Shown piece by piece: positions 23,947 through 37,170 of a stretch of DNA of 64,000 nt. Each line of letters opens with the position of its first letter. The first letter of the stretch is position 1. The stretch comes from Elysia chlorotica (lineage: Eukaryota > Mollusca > Gastropoda > Plakobranchidae). The position numbers and the translations under genes were made by a program. The stretch lies in assembly GCA_003991915.1 (NCBI GenBank), contig RQTK01000032.1:354920-418919 (forward strand), in the 5' to 3' direction. The notes under the pieces were generated by a model. It was not told where the DNA came from and searched no databases. It worked only from the letters and a program-made list of their open reading frames with translations.

Positions 23947-24479
23947 ANNNNNNNNNNNNNNNNNNNNNNNNNNNNNNNNNNNNNNNNNNNNNNNNNNNNN
24001 NNNNNNNNNNNNNNNNNNNNNNNNNNNNNNNNNNNNNNNNNNNNNNNNNNNNNNNNNNNNNNNNNNNNNNNNNNNNNNNNNNNNNNNNNNNNNNNNNNNN
24101 NNNNNNNNNNNNNNNNNNNNNNNNNNNNNNNNNNNNNNNNNNNNNNNNNNNNNNNNNNNNNNNNNNNNNNNNNNNNNNNNNNNNNNNNNNNNNNNNNNNN
24201 NNNNNNNNNNNNNNNNNNNNNNNNNNNNNNNNNNNNNNNNNNNNNNNNNNNNNNNNNNNNNNNNNNNNNNNNNNNNNNNNNNNNNNNNNNNNNNNNNNNN
24301 NNNNNNNNNNNNNNNNNNNNNNNNNNNNNNNNNNNNNNNNNNNNNNNNNNNNNNNNNNNNNNNNNNNNNNNNNNNNNNNNNNNNNNNNNNNNNNNNNNNN
24401 NNNNNNNNNNNNNNNNNNNNNNNNTCCCGATCTCTTTTATATCTATATGGGCCTATAAAAATCTGTCTCCACACACTCG

Positions 24480-24545
<66 letters not shown>
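23905..24545. repeat. Assembly gap between GA and CT tracts
   Basis: (GA)n at 23905-23940 and G run to 23946; 477 Ns at 23948-24424; (CT)n at 24478-24545. Two long Ser/Leu- or Arg/Glu-rich frames cross the Ns and are artefacts. Confidence 0.95.
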
Positions 24546-24548
<3 letters not shown>

Positions 24549-25149
24549 TCTCACACAAAGAATTACGTCTTTGAGTCGATGTGGCTCTACCACTATGTAC
24601 GCCATTTAGCCTAGGATCAAAACAACGTTTGGCAAGACAAATAAACACAACCAGAGCCATCAACATGTGTGGAAGAGATGCCAACTCCCAACTGTCACTG
24701 TGGCTTGGGAGAATGAATGTTGCGGTATTGCTGTATCAAAGACAAACAAAATTCCAAGTTTACAAGTGAGTCATAAGCTGTTTGATCTTAGAACAAAAAA
24801 CAAAAAAACAACACTGTATACTGCCGTTAGCGGTTAGATAACTGTGAGAATATATATTAAGAGTTTTTCCAAAGCCGATGCTCAGGATTTTGCGGTACGT
24901 TTGTTGTTGTTATTGTTATTTTCTTTGTTGTTGCTTTTTTCAATAAAAACACCATTTGGAAGAGGGGTATAAGGTTAAAAGGCCGTTGTGCTTACAAACT
25001 TTATTCCACAACTTCACAGCCGAGATCTCGTGGTATTAGAGAGTGGCCTTTTTAACTTAGTTCTGAACATTTCTTTTTGGAAAATACAGAAAAGTATGGA
25101 AATATAGTTTTTGGTTTGTCATACTTCTCCCTAAGTTTCTGGAGGAATC

Positions 25150-25240
25150 GTAAGCGGAGATGTGGGAACTAGCAAGGCTTGAACCGTAGAACCCCTGTTT
25201 GTCAGCGCAAAGCGCTGTCGTCTGAGGTATCCGATTACCC
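25150..25240 (-). repeat. tRNA-like SINE head
   Basis: GGCTTGAACCGTAG is an inverted B box followed by CAGCGCAAAGCGCTGTCGTC, the eroded inverted A box region. Confidence 0.4.
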
Positions 25241-25510
25241 TGTGAAAAAGAATACTAAACTGTCCATACCATATTCCAGATAGCTTGCACCTTCTTTGCG
25301 TAGCTTACTTTCTTTATGATAGTATTATATAGAGCGTTTAGCGACAAGATTGTTTAGAATTTCGTCACAAAAAGGGCCTGTCTTGCTTTTTTTTCTTTCA
25401 AAGCATGCGTCGCAATTTTAACTACTTATTCAATTGATGATGTTAGGTGGAACAGAGGAATTGTTTTGTGTGATGCTTGTGAGCTAGAGGAAAGGTCGTA
25501 AAAAAGGGGT

Positions 25511-25512
<2 letters not shown>

Positions 25513-25562
<50 letters not shown>

Positions 25563-25724
25563 GAGAGAGACAGAGAGACAGAGACAGAGAAAGTGACAGA
25601 GGCAGAGAGAGGGTAGACACATTGACATAGCTAGAAGGAGTGCGAGAGAAAGAGAGACAGAGAAAGGGGTACTGACAGAGAAACAGAATGGAAGACGCAG
25701 AAATAAGAGAGAAACAAAGAGAGT

Positions 25725-25760
<36 letters not shown>

Positions 25761-25795
25761 GGCAGAAAGACAGACAGACAGACAGACAGAGACAC
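25513..25795. repeat. (GA)n and (GACA)n compound tract
   Basis: GA tract at 25513-25560, irregular purine tract, and GACA units at 25725-25795. Ser/Leu/Cys-rich minus frames here are artefacts. Confidence 0.95.
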
Positions 25796-25961
25796 AGAGA
25801 TACAGCGACAAACAGGCTGAGATTGAGGAAGGTAAGGAAATGATGATACCCGTAAGGAATGCCTTAAAATTAAGGATGTGTAGCCAAAATGGCACCAGGA
25901 AGCGAGATCCTAGAGATGTACGGCAGTCAATGTATGCATTATTTATATCAACAAGGCTTGC

Positions 25962-26059
25962 CTGGGGCGCCCCAGGCCCAAAGAGCAACTCTATGTGCAC
26001 CTTCCGGGACATAAAGTTTAAAAAATACAAGATCGCCAGGATTCCCAGGAAGAGCAATG
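25962..26059 (-). CDS. Possible isolated exon with a membrane segment
   Basis: A strong acceptor (long pyrimidine run ending TTCTTTTTGCAG at 26060) precedes an open minus frame encoding a hydrophobic segment LLFLGILAILYFLNF, then MSRKVHIELLFGPGAPQ. The best-placed donor would be a GC type, CAG|GCAAGC at 25961, giving 32 codons in phase 0; a GT alternative AAG|GTGCAC lies inside. No partner exons were found, so it may be part of a minus-strand gene whose other exons lie in this repeat-rich tract, or chance. I do not recognise the peptide. Confidence 0.28.
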
Positions 26060-26671
26060 CTGCAAAAAGAACGAAGGCGTGAAACCGATATCAGGGCCAG
26101 ACAAACAGAGGCCCTTTGTTCCATCAGATTCTGCGCTTGAATCCTACACTGGCAGTGGCAGAGAGGTGACAGACACAACATGCATGTATTTAGTTCACTT
26201 CCGTGAACAAAACAGGAATTTCCAAAAGCACAATGATTGTAGATTTAATCATTGTAGGTGAACCTTTTCCGAAATTTATGATTTCAACAATCCAGTGCTT
26301 CGTACGACCTAAAGTTGCACACCGTTTTATAAAACCTTTCATTTTGTCTTTTGTTTTAATTTTGCTTTGGAATTATTTAAAGGTGCAGATAGCCCAGTCG
26401 TTCGAGTGTTAGGCATACAATAATTTTGTTATTATGAAGGTCTAGTTGGCCTATTTGTTCTCTCTCTATCTCTATCTATCTATCTTTCCTCTCTCATTCT
26501 ATCACCCACTCTCCCTCTCTTTTCGTCTTTCACGCCCTCTTTCTCTAATTGTATTCCTTTCTCTTTTTGACGCCCACCTTTGTGTCTGTCTATTCCTATT
26601 TACTCTATGTAAACATAAGAGATGTCTTGCAAAAAAGAAATTGATTAAAGACAGTTTATGTATGCGTATGT

Positions 26672-26672
<1 letters not shown>

Positions 26673-26729
<57 letters not shown>

Positions 26730-26808
26730 AGAGAGAAAGTGACAGACGGAGATCGAGACAGATACAGAGATGGACAGACCAGACAGACAGACAGACAGAC
26801 AGACAGAA

Positions 26809-26855
<47 letters not shown>

Positions 26856-26860
26856 AAGAC
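26673..26860. repeat. (GA)n and (ACAG)n compound tract
   Basis: GA tract at 26673-26725, then ACAG/GACA units at 26775-26860. Confidence 0.95.
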
Positions 26861-27038
26861 AAACTTTAAGACAGACAGGCAAAGAGAGGTAGAAAAGAAA
26901 ATGTTCAATCTAAAGGGTTGTTTTCAATTGCCACCACAAAAATTGTGGGCATTTCTTTGTTTATTTGTTTGCTTTATGTCCCTCGACAGCAACTACTAAA
27001 CTATCTCACGGACGGATCCAAATACGAACATCAAATAA

Positions 27039-27213
27039 TCTTACGTGCTGCCTCTCAGTGCCAGAAAGATAATACATGGATTTCTGTCTCAGTCTGTTTC
27101 ATTATACTGACACCGACCCAAACAATAAGATACGGCCTGATCGGTATTCGAACCCTGGACTCCTGATTTGAAATTAGGGGCTCTACTTCCAACTGAACTA
27201 CAACCTGTATCCC
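27039..27213 (-). mobile_element. SINE, 3' truncated
   Basis: On the minus strand: tRNA-like head with B box GGTTCGAATACC, then the GTCGGTGTCAGTATAATG junction and GAGACAGAAATCC. The body stops before the TTGGACGTTAAACC tail seen in complete copies. Confidence 0.75.
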
Positions 27214-27314
27214 ATATCCGAGTTTTCGATTTTAGAAAAAAAAATCGCTACAGGAAAGGTAGGCTAGAGAAGATTTACAAGATTGTATTGTTGGCAGTGA
27301 CTGCGATTCTAAAA

Positions 27315-28140
27315 TTGAACTTATACAAAGACTAACGTATGATACACAGGTATGAGCGGAAATACCAGAGTGCACACACTATATTATCTTCAGAAAGTCG
27401 TTTGACATACACACGTACCTCTGGTTTCAGAACCGTAGGCCTTTTGGTTGCCTCTGTTCTCTTATCAGACATTCTGTCCCATGTGAGGCTTTCGAAAATA
27501 ATACGAATCAAAATAAAATGAGAAAAGGCAAACACTTGAACGCAATAAAACAAAACAGCCTATCAGGTCTACGTGACTATCAACAACAACAATAACCACA
27601 ACAATAGCAACAATAACAAGAGCAATTACAACAAATCCCCGAAGAGTGATACACATTGACAGATAATGCCTGCCTTATGATAACTATCTTGAGAAGCCAC
27701 TAAGTTGCCAGGAATCGTCGTCATTCCTCTCGGGTTCCTTGGGCTCAGCAAAACAATAGAAAAGAAAACAAACGAGATCAAGAGGGCTTGCCAGCGCTGT
27801 TTATTGTTTTAGGGAAGATAATTAATCTCACTCCCAATCCAAAGCAGGTTTCCTTGCAGGCCAAATCGACCAAACAGGTTGGTGCACAGTTTTCGGCCTC
27901 ACCTTATATGAATGTTTATTTTTTTAACATAGGGTTCATTATGCTCCGAAATTAGATAATGGAGCGTTGGCTAACATATGTTGCTTACCTAACCGGTATC
28001 CCCCCACAAACAATGGCGGCTCTGTGACAGTTCGACACTCCTCTCGTATCGCCTTTTAACTTACAACCTATTGTCTTCCATGATCCCGGAAATCGTTTGC
28101 ACAAGAAACGCCATAAGGCCAATGGCACTTTTTTTTAGAA
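27315..28140 (+). mobile_element. Left arm of a long inverted repeat
   Basis: About 0.8 kb that reappears inverted at 33056-33840. Shared landmarks are TTGAACTTATAC at the outer end, the GGTATGAGCGGAAATACCAG block, CCCATGTGAGGCTTTCGAAA, ACAATAAACAGCGCTGGCAA (inverted orientation) and CGCCATAAGGCCAATGGCAC at the inner end. The arms differ by substitutions and small indels. No coding capacity is seen. Confidence 0.88.
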
Positions 28141-28156
28141 TCGCAGTCACTGCCAT

Positions 28157-28469
28157 CACACAATGCCCTCTAACCCCGTGTGGTGAAAGAGCTCACCAGG
28201 GGCAGGTAACTGGGGAGCTGCCCAGGAAGTCGGCCATTAATGTCCTGGTGGTGACAGCAAGCTGATGCCTCACGGCTCACCCGGGCCAATAAAGATGCTC
28301 TTTTTTATAGGTGTGCTGTAACAGACCACGTCACGTCACGGGAGAACAGAGCACAGGGTCAGGGAATTAGGGTGGGGTGAGTGGGCGACCTTTGCTTAGT
28401 TAGTGGAAGTTGGTGTAGTGATGGTGGTTATACAGATTGTCATCGCTTGTAATGTTCAACTAGCTTTCT
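28157..28469 (+). repeat. Interior repeat segment B, copy 1
   Basis: It starts TCACACAATGCCCTCTAACC and ends near GTTCAACTA, nearly identical to 38488-38790. In this copy it is separated from segment C by about 2.4 kb that the second copy lacks. Confidence 0.9.
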
Positions 28470-28571
28470 TTACATTTAGGTATCTTCGATCTATCTTTCT
28501 ATTCCTACCGCTCTTTGTTTCTCTCTCTACGTCACACTATATCTTTCTCCCTCTTACATATACACAAGAAC

Positions 28572-28572
<1 letters not shown>

Positions 28573-28614
<42 letters not shown>

Positions 28615-28717
28615 ATGTATGTCTGTCTGTCTCCCTCTCTCTTTTTTTTTCTGTGTCTCTCCCTGTGTGCCTGTCTGTCTCTGTCCCTCTGTCTGTGCCT
28701 GTCTGTCTGTCTCTCTC

Positions 28718-28785
<68 letters not shown>

Positions 28786-28790
28786 TCTTT
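28573..28790. repeat. (CTGT)n and (CT)n compound tract
   Basis: CTGT units at 28573-28635, mixed pyrimidine sequence, then CT to 28783. Ser/Leu/Cys-rich frames in it are artefacts. Confidence 0.96.
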
Positions 28791-29242
28791 TTTCTCTGTA
28801 TGTCAATTTTATCTCCCTTGCTTCACTATCTTTTTCCCTTACCTTTTCTATCTTTTCCCATCATATTATATATACAAATTATAAATTGATAATATCTATC
28901 ACTATCCATCTATAAATATTTTTGGCGAGTGTGCCTTCCCTTTTTTTTCTATCTATCACCACAATACACAATTGAAGCTTCTCTTATCATCAATGTTCTA
29001 TGCTTGTTTAAACAGTGGAAAAAGTTTATGTGTCTTCTTCAACCTATTAATGAATTTGTCCAGTCAGACACAATAACATAACTACTCAATTGTTTCTCTC
29101 GCACACCGTCATTATTATTTAACCATTTTCTTTACCACTTTTCTTTAAACAAATTACATTTTGAAAATTGTGGTCCACAGCGGTCCAAGGGAAGATCATG
29201 AGGTTTCTAATCAGAGGTTCAACCCCCGCTTTGCCCACTGCA

Positions 29243-29496
29243 GAGGTGCGCGGTGATCCTGGGGTACAACATCGGTTTCCGACGCAAAAGGTCCGTAGTT
29301 CGAGCCCTGGCGATTTCGTTCCGTACTGGTTGGGTTAGTGTCCGTTTAATGTGACCGGCTGAGACAGAAGTAATGGTGGCCTCGCCCTGCCTCGTGTGTG
29401 GCAGCACATAAAATTGTCAGACGTCAGTCTTGGGGCACGTCCACAATATAGCCTATATAGTGCTGATGTTGGATGTTAAACCAACTCAACAACAAC
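29243..29496 (+). mobile_element. SINE, complete, with target-site duplication
   Basis: tRNA-like head (B box AGTTCGAGCCC), then TACTGGTTGGGTTAGTGTCC, GGCTGAGACAG, a conserved body with CAGACGTCAGTCTTGGGGC and ACAATATAGCCTATATAG, ending TTGGATGTTAAACCAACTC. The 11-base duplication TGCCCACTGCA flanks it at 29232-29242 and 29497-29507, showing insertion by target-primed reverse transcription. Confidence 0.92.
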
Positions 29497-30640
29497 TGCC
29501 CACTGCATCTTTTCTTATTGATTGTGTCGGTTTCTGAATTATCTTATCAGCCAATACGGATCTACCGATTTGGGTTTCCGTCGCCGTATAGGATCTTTCC
29601 TCGAGAACCAAGGGGGAGAGCTTCGTTTTTCACATCAAACATTTCGAAAACTACATCATTATTTCAATATTCGTCTGACAATATCATCACGTGAGGCTTA
29701 TACTGGCTTTATGCAAACGACGAGTAAATGATTATGAGTCAGAGTTCGTTAATGAACTGTCCAGAAAATCGGAAGTACCGACGAGCCAATTCAGCATCAG
29801 TCACAAATAACTTAGGTGAGGAGTTAACGTCAAATCTACAAATTACATGTAATTGTAGTAACTTAGTTGCCCAAACCAATATCGGTGTTCTTGTTAACAT
29901 TATTCTAGTTTTGCGAAAAGAGAGCTAACGGAACAATAAGTTCATACATTGACGTTTATTTGATTGACTCATTGCTTGATTGATAGATCGATCGATCGAA
30001 TAATAGATATGTAAATAGATAGGCACGTAGTTAGGGAGTGTAAGACTTATATTATTATAATGTAGAACAAGGTGGCGCAAGAGCATTGAAAATGTTTATT
30101 TAATATCTTGGTATGGCTTCTTGGTAATGTCAACAGATAACTCTACGAACAAACCAAAAAAACAACTCGACAGCTCTTGATTTTGTCACTAAAAACTATG
30201 TTTATCAGCACGAAGCCCAGCTCGAGAGATACAGATAGAGTAAGCAACATAAGGACAGGAAAGACCCTTCTGGTTTATTTCTGGTATGACTAACCTTTCT
30301 AATCAACAGACGCCTAGTCATAATCAACCCAGCGACACCTGCACAGTGTTTAAGAACGCAAGATAAGTGTAGATCCAAGCAGGCACAATCCTGTTTTAAT
30401 CAGGAAAACAAAACAAAAATTTCGGTTTTGGCAGATAGAGAATGCCACCTTTTTTCAAGAATGTATACAGTTATTCACCCCTTGCATATATCATTCGCAA
30501 TGCTTACGGAACCTCCCCTAGCCTGAGCAATATCCTCTATGTGGATATAGCTCTAGATCTAGGTCCAAACGCTGGGCGAAAAATATTTCCTAAACATTTT
30601 TACAGGTTATTTCGTTTGAGATTCGAGTTGTTAGGTTGTT

Positions 30641-30889
30641 GTTGGGTTGGTTTAACGTCCAACAGCAGCATATAATAGGCTATATTGTGGACGGGCCCCA
30701 AGATGGACGTCTGACAATTTTATGTGCTGCCACACACGAGGCAGGGCGGGGATACCATGACTCCTGTCTCAGTCGGTCACATTATACTGACACCGACCCA
30801 ACCAGTAGGGAACGCAACAGCCAGGATTCGAACTCCTGACCTTTTGCGTCGGAAGCCGATGTTCTACCCCTAGACCACCGCGCCCCCCA
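30641..30889 (-). mobile_element. SINE, complete, with target-site duplication
   Basis: Minus-strand copy of the same family, starting GGGGGGCGCGGTGG and ending TTAAACCAACCCAAC. A 13-base duplication TTGAGATTCGAGT lies at 30616-30628 and 30890-30902. It sits at the right end of the segment that separates B from C. Confidence 0.93.
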
Positions 30890-30902
30890 TTGAGATTCGA
30901 GT

Positions 30903-33055
30903 GATGTCACTGAAGACCATCAATCCTGTTTCATGGGAATCACGGTTTTACCCCTTTTGAGTCCTACATATTTAAATGTCAATCCGCTTTCAAAAGATTT
31001 TTTTTTCGTCGTTACAAGAAATTATGTCATCTAGCATGCAGGGTTATTGGACTTATAGTTTTACAGTGTTCAAATAACTGATGTTCAGCTCATTTTACTT
31101 CATAAAAAATGTTTACTACTTTAATGTGTTTGGAGAAATGGTAAACTAAAACTGTTGGAAAATAGACTAGTCCTGCTTTATGTTAGGATATTCTAAATAA
31201 ATATCATTAGACACTACATATCAAGTCGATACTTGCTAAGTACATCAGTTTTTTTTACTTTGCTGGGTCTTCTCTCCTGTGATCTCTTTTGATAAATTCG
31301 CATTGCAGTATAATAATACAAAAAAGAGCACGGTGCATGATTTTACATAAGCCAATGTCTTCATTTATGTCCCTTAGAGATTTATTTGTACAAAGTCCAC
31401 GACATCTGAGCGCCCAAGGGGTTAACCCCGCTATGGCAATGGAAGCCCATGGAGAATTAAAACTATTGATCTCTTTTGCCATTTGGGTAGGACTATGAAT
31501 GCCCTGAGCCCATGTAAATTATTGCTAACATTTTCAGAGTGATTAGGGGCTTAAATTGAGTTCATTTTTATAGACGTGATCTGAAAATAGGAGAATGTAA
31601 ATGAAAGCAGTAATCACACCAGAGCATAGATAATGTTATCTTTAGGGTGACTTGGACAGACAGGTAGAGACACACACACATAGACATACAAGTTGACAGA
31701 AAAACAGATTGATTGGCACATAGGCTAATGCGGAAGACATGAAGACCAAGCTAGAGAGGTGCAGATTAAAGTAAGCGACATAAAGACAGGCAAAATTAAT
31801 ATAACTCTATGGGAGAAGAGTATGAACAAAAATATATAACTGTAGGCTTACTATGTATACCGACAATTTTACGTACTGGTACCGCAATATGATGGTGATA
31901 CCGTCAAAGAACCACCCTGAACATTTCAACATTGAATAAGTTATCATCATCTCTCATATTCGCACAATATCATTAGAGTAGATAATGCTGCATGTATTTC
32001 ACAAAGAGTAATTTGTGCGGCTAAGTTGGAAAACTTGGACTATGTTCAACAGCCAAAGGCTTTTCTAATTAATACCTGTGGAGCTCTTTTGTCAGTAAAT
32101 AACGTCGTTTCCTCATTTGGTGCTTCACTACTGTATTATCTTTTAAGGTAGAAACACACTATATTAATTTTTATTCAAATTAAGCAGCTTCCAGTTTTGT
32201 ATTTCTATTTTTTACAGACAAGCCATGTCTCTATGATAAACATTTGAATATCTATATTTTATGATGAGGTTTTTCTTCCACACGAATCTCCCCAGTAACC
32301 AATTGTCTACCGTAACTATAAAGTTTTTCACATATTTTCATGACAATATGTACAGAAACACATTTCACCTAAAAATGAGACATTAATGAGATAAAAACTA
32401 ATGTCAGAAAAACAAGATAAATGTCTATAACTTGTTTTCTTTCCACTTAATCAAAAATATATAAGTTCACAAGATAAAGCGTTCTATGAAGTACTTGTGT
32501 GCACACAAAAAATGAAACTAAGAAAACAGGAAACGAAAGTGAGCTGATGTTTCAAACAATACATGTATGTGCTATTTTTAGTCCGCAGCAGCCATTTTTG
32601 ACACCTAATTTGCATAAATTTTACATATTTCATACAATGTCCACGCCAAAAAAGCAAAAACAATTAATAAGCCATGAAAAATGTTTGTTCGCTTTTTAAT
32701 ATGCCTTAAATACTCGCACCGTTTAGCATTATTCACTGCAAAGACCAAGATAACTAAAACCCTAAAAAGGTTTTCTATCTTTTGAAAATCAGATTACAAT
32801 GACACAGATCGCTCACCGAATTCACACTTCTGTCTTTTCGCTTGTAAAATACAATACAGCGAGCTGAAGAATTTTTACAACTAACGGAATTAAACTCTCT
32901 CTGATGTACTTTTCGTCTCCTTTGTTGATATGTGCGAGTGTTCCCAATCAAGTGCCCTGACGCTTATTTTTACTGTCTTGCTTGTTTTTGCATAGAGCGC
33001 ATTGTCTCGCTTGACAAGCGATGTAATCCGTGTAATATAATCTTTTAAATGAGTA
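30903..33055 (+). repeat. Interior repeat segment C, copy 1
   Basis: About 2.15 kb closely matching 38791-40885, from the ATCAATCCTGTTT region to AATGAGTAA. No coding frame survives in both copies, so it appears non-coding. Confidence 0.9.
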
Positions 33056-33840
33056 ATTCTAAGTGCCATTGGCCTTATGGCGTTTCTTGTGCACACGATT
33101 TCCGGGATCATGGAAGACAATAGGTTGTAACTTAAAAGGCGATGCGAGAGGAGTGTCGAACTGTCACAGAGCTGCCATCGTTTGTGGGGGATACCGGTTA
33201 GGTAAGCAACATAATGTTAGCCAACGCTCCATTACCTAATTACGAAGCATAATGAACCCTCTGTTAAAAAAATAAACATTCATATTAGAAGAAGCCGAAA
33301 ACTGTGCACCAACCTGTTTGGTCGATTTGGCCTGCAAGGAAACATGCTTTGGATTGGGAGCGAGATTAATTATCTTCCCTAAAACAATAAACAGCGCTGG
33401 CAAGCCCTCTTGATCTCGTTTGTTTTCTTTTCTATCGTTTTGCTGAGCGCAAGGAACCCGAGAGGAATGACGACGATTCCTGGCAACTTAGTGGCTTCTC
33501 AAGATAGTCATCATAAGGCACGCATTATCTGTCAATGTGTATCACTCTTCGGGGATTTGCTGTAATTGCTCTTGTTATTGCTGTTATTGTTGTGGTTGTT
33601 GTTGTTGATAGTCATGTAGTCCTGATACGCTGTTTTGTTTTATTGCGTTCAAGGGGCTGTCTTTTCATTTTATTTTGTTTTGAATTATTTTTGAAAGCCT
33701 CACATGGGACAGAATGTCTGATAAGAAGCCTAGGATTCTGAGACCAGAGGGATGTCAAACAACTTTCTGAAGATAATACAGTGTGGGCACTCTGGTATTT
33801 CCGCTCATACCTGTGTATCGTAGTCTGTGTATAAGTTCAA
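33056..33840 (-). mobile_element. Right arm of the long inverted repeat
   Basis: Inverted counterpart of 27315-28140, ending GTATAAGTTCAA. Together the arms bracket a 6.5-kb unit, like a foldback or long-TIR DNA transposon, but no transposase frame is present. Confidence 0.88.
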
Positions 33841-34192
33841 GAAATATTTCATTGTTGCTGGCAATGCAGTTTAGGCAATCAACCAACAAACAAACGTGGT
33901 GCGGTCAATGAAGTTGACGTTTTGGTAACGGCTGTATAAATCATTCTTAGGGGGCGTGTCTGTGGCGCTAGCATGTGGCACTATAGAGGGCTTGTCTATA
34001 AAGTTACAGAGCGGACCTGTAGCTGCTGGGATGGAACGTCTTTAAATGGCGTGTCTGTAGCGATAGAGTAGAACACTCTGTAGAATGTGTCTGTAGCGGT
34101 AAGATGGAGCGTGACTGTAACAGTTAGCTTGAGCACACTAGACGCCAGAGCACATGTTTATAGCGGTGAGGTGGAGCACACAAGATGGGCGT

Positions 34193-34655
34193 ACCTCTAG
34201 CTGAAGGATAGAGTCTATTAGAGGGTGTGTCTCTAGCGGAAGGGTACAGGCTATTACTCTAGCGGAAAAGTGAAATCTATTAGAGGGTGTGTCTCTAGCG
34301 GAAAAGTAAAATCTATTAGAGGGTGTGTCTCTAGCAGAAGGATAGGATAGAGCGTATTAGAGGGTGTGTCTCTAGTGGAAGGGTAGATCCTATTAGAGGG
34401 TGTGTCTTTAGCGGAAGGGTAGAGCGTATTAGAGGGTGTGTCTCTGGCGGAAAGATAGAGGGGGATTAGAGCCTATTATAGGGTGTGTCTGTTGCGGAAG
34501 GGTAGAGTCTATTAGAGGGTCAGTCTCTAGCGGAAGGGTAGAGTCTATTAGAGGGTCAGTCTCTAGCGGAAGGGTAGAGCCCATTAGAGGGTGTGTCTCT
34601 AGCAGAAGGGAAAAATCTATTAGAGGGTATGTCTGTTGCTGAAGGGTGGAGCACA
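34193..34655. repeat. 36-bp minisatellite
   Basis: About 13 units of 36 bases containing TCTAGCGGAAGGGTAGAG then TCTATTAGAGGGTGTGTC. Looser related units extend to about 33950 and 34700. Because 36 is divisible by three, open frames with a 12-residue period occur on both strands. Confidence 0.94.
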
Positions 34656-34734
34656 CAAGATGAGATGTCTGTAGCGGTAGCGTGGAGCACTTCGGAGAGC
34701 GTGTAGTAGAAGCAGTAGAAGAAGAAAATTAATA

Positions 34735-36240
<1,506 letters not shown>

Positions 36241-36243
36241 TCT

Positions 36244-36248
<5 letters not shown>

Positions 36249-36299
<51 letters not shown>

Positions 36300-36315
36300 C
36301 ACTCTCTCTCTCTCT
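36249..36315. repeat. (TC)n microsatellite
   Basis: TC tract closing the second unit of the duplication at 34735-36240. Confidence 0.95.
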
Positions 36316-36778
36316 CTTTTCTCTTTTTATCCAGTCATATGAAGCTTTGACGTTAAATAATTATATCCAGAAGCAACTGAAAAACTTTTGGCGACAGCGT
36401 TATTTCTTACTATGGTCCAACCCAAGAAATTTTGAGATACGACAAAGCAGATAGTATTAGAAGTCAATTAAAACATTTTCTTTTTTTTAAAGCACATGAT
36501 TATAATATGTAAAAGAAGGAGAGACTGCACACTTAATTGTATTCTAAAACAACATAAATTTTATATTATTATCATTGTCATAAACATAATTTTATTTCAA
36601 TTTGTTTAATATTTTTTTATTTACATCTCTAGCATATTTATTTTCATGTTGCGTTAAGTGTTACATGATAACATTTTAATTGGTTTGTGGGTTGCCTATA
36701 TAAATGTTTAATTAAATTTAGTTAGGCCCATAGAGCATTGCTTTTTTCTTTGAGTATGGTCAATATAAATGCCATTTG

Positions 36779-36787
36779 TTGTTGTTG

Positions 36788-36840
<53 letters not shown>

Positions 36841-36841
36841 T
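36779..36841. repeat. (GTT)n/(ATT)n microsatellite
   Basis: GTT units followed by about 16 ATT units and a T run. Confidence 0.95.
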
Positions 36842-36899
36842 TTTTTAAATTTAATTTAATTCCCATTGTAATAAATCCCGCATTTATTACAATATATTA

Positions 36900-37170
36900 A
36901 GGAAGCCTGTCTTTATCAAGTCCATTAAAAAAAATATCCACGCTTGTAAGAGAATATATCTTTGTCACGTCCATATTAAAATAGTCTTTCTTTATCACGA
37001 CCATTGTAGGAAAGTCTGTCTTTGCCATGTCCATTATAAGAAAGTCTCGTTTGATCATGTCCATTGTAAAAAGATTAGTATTGTGATCATGTCCAAAGTA
37101 ATATAAAGTCTGTCTAAATGAAGTTCGGTTAAAGAAAGTTTGTCTTATTCCACATTCATTATTTATCAGT
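36900..37170. repeat. Imperfect minisatellite, period about 36-39
   Basis: Seven or so diverged units built around GTCTTTATCA-GTCCATT; spacing varies. It yields an open but repeat-derived minus frame. Confidence 0.75.

Noticed and set aside
24424..24684. Long Arg/Glu-, Ser/Leu-rich frames running through Ns
   Set aside because: The frames come from GA/CT repeats and unread bases, with no coding evidence.
27465..27656. Val/Ile-rich membrane-like peptide present in both inverted arms (also 33535-33741)
   Set aside because: The peptides derive from GTT/ATT-rich sequence and diverge by frame-altering indels; non-coding is more likely.
28403..28915. 170-codon Ser/Leu/Cys-rich frame resembling a signal or membrane protein
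   Set aside because: It is generated by CTGT and CT repeats, and the same peptides appear at every such tract in the window.
31289..31498. Short frame in repeat segment C as a conserved gene
   Set aside because: The paralogous copy near 39220 has an extra T that breaks the frame, so it is not under coding constraint.
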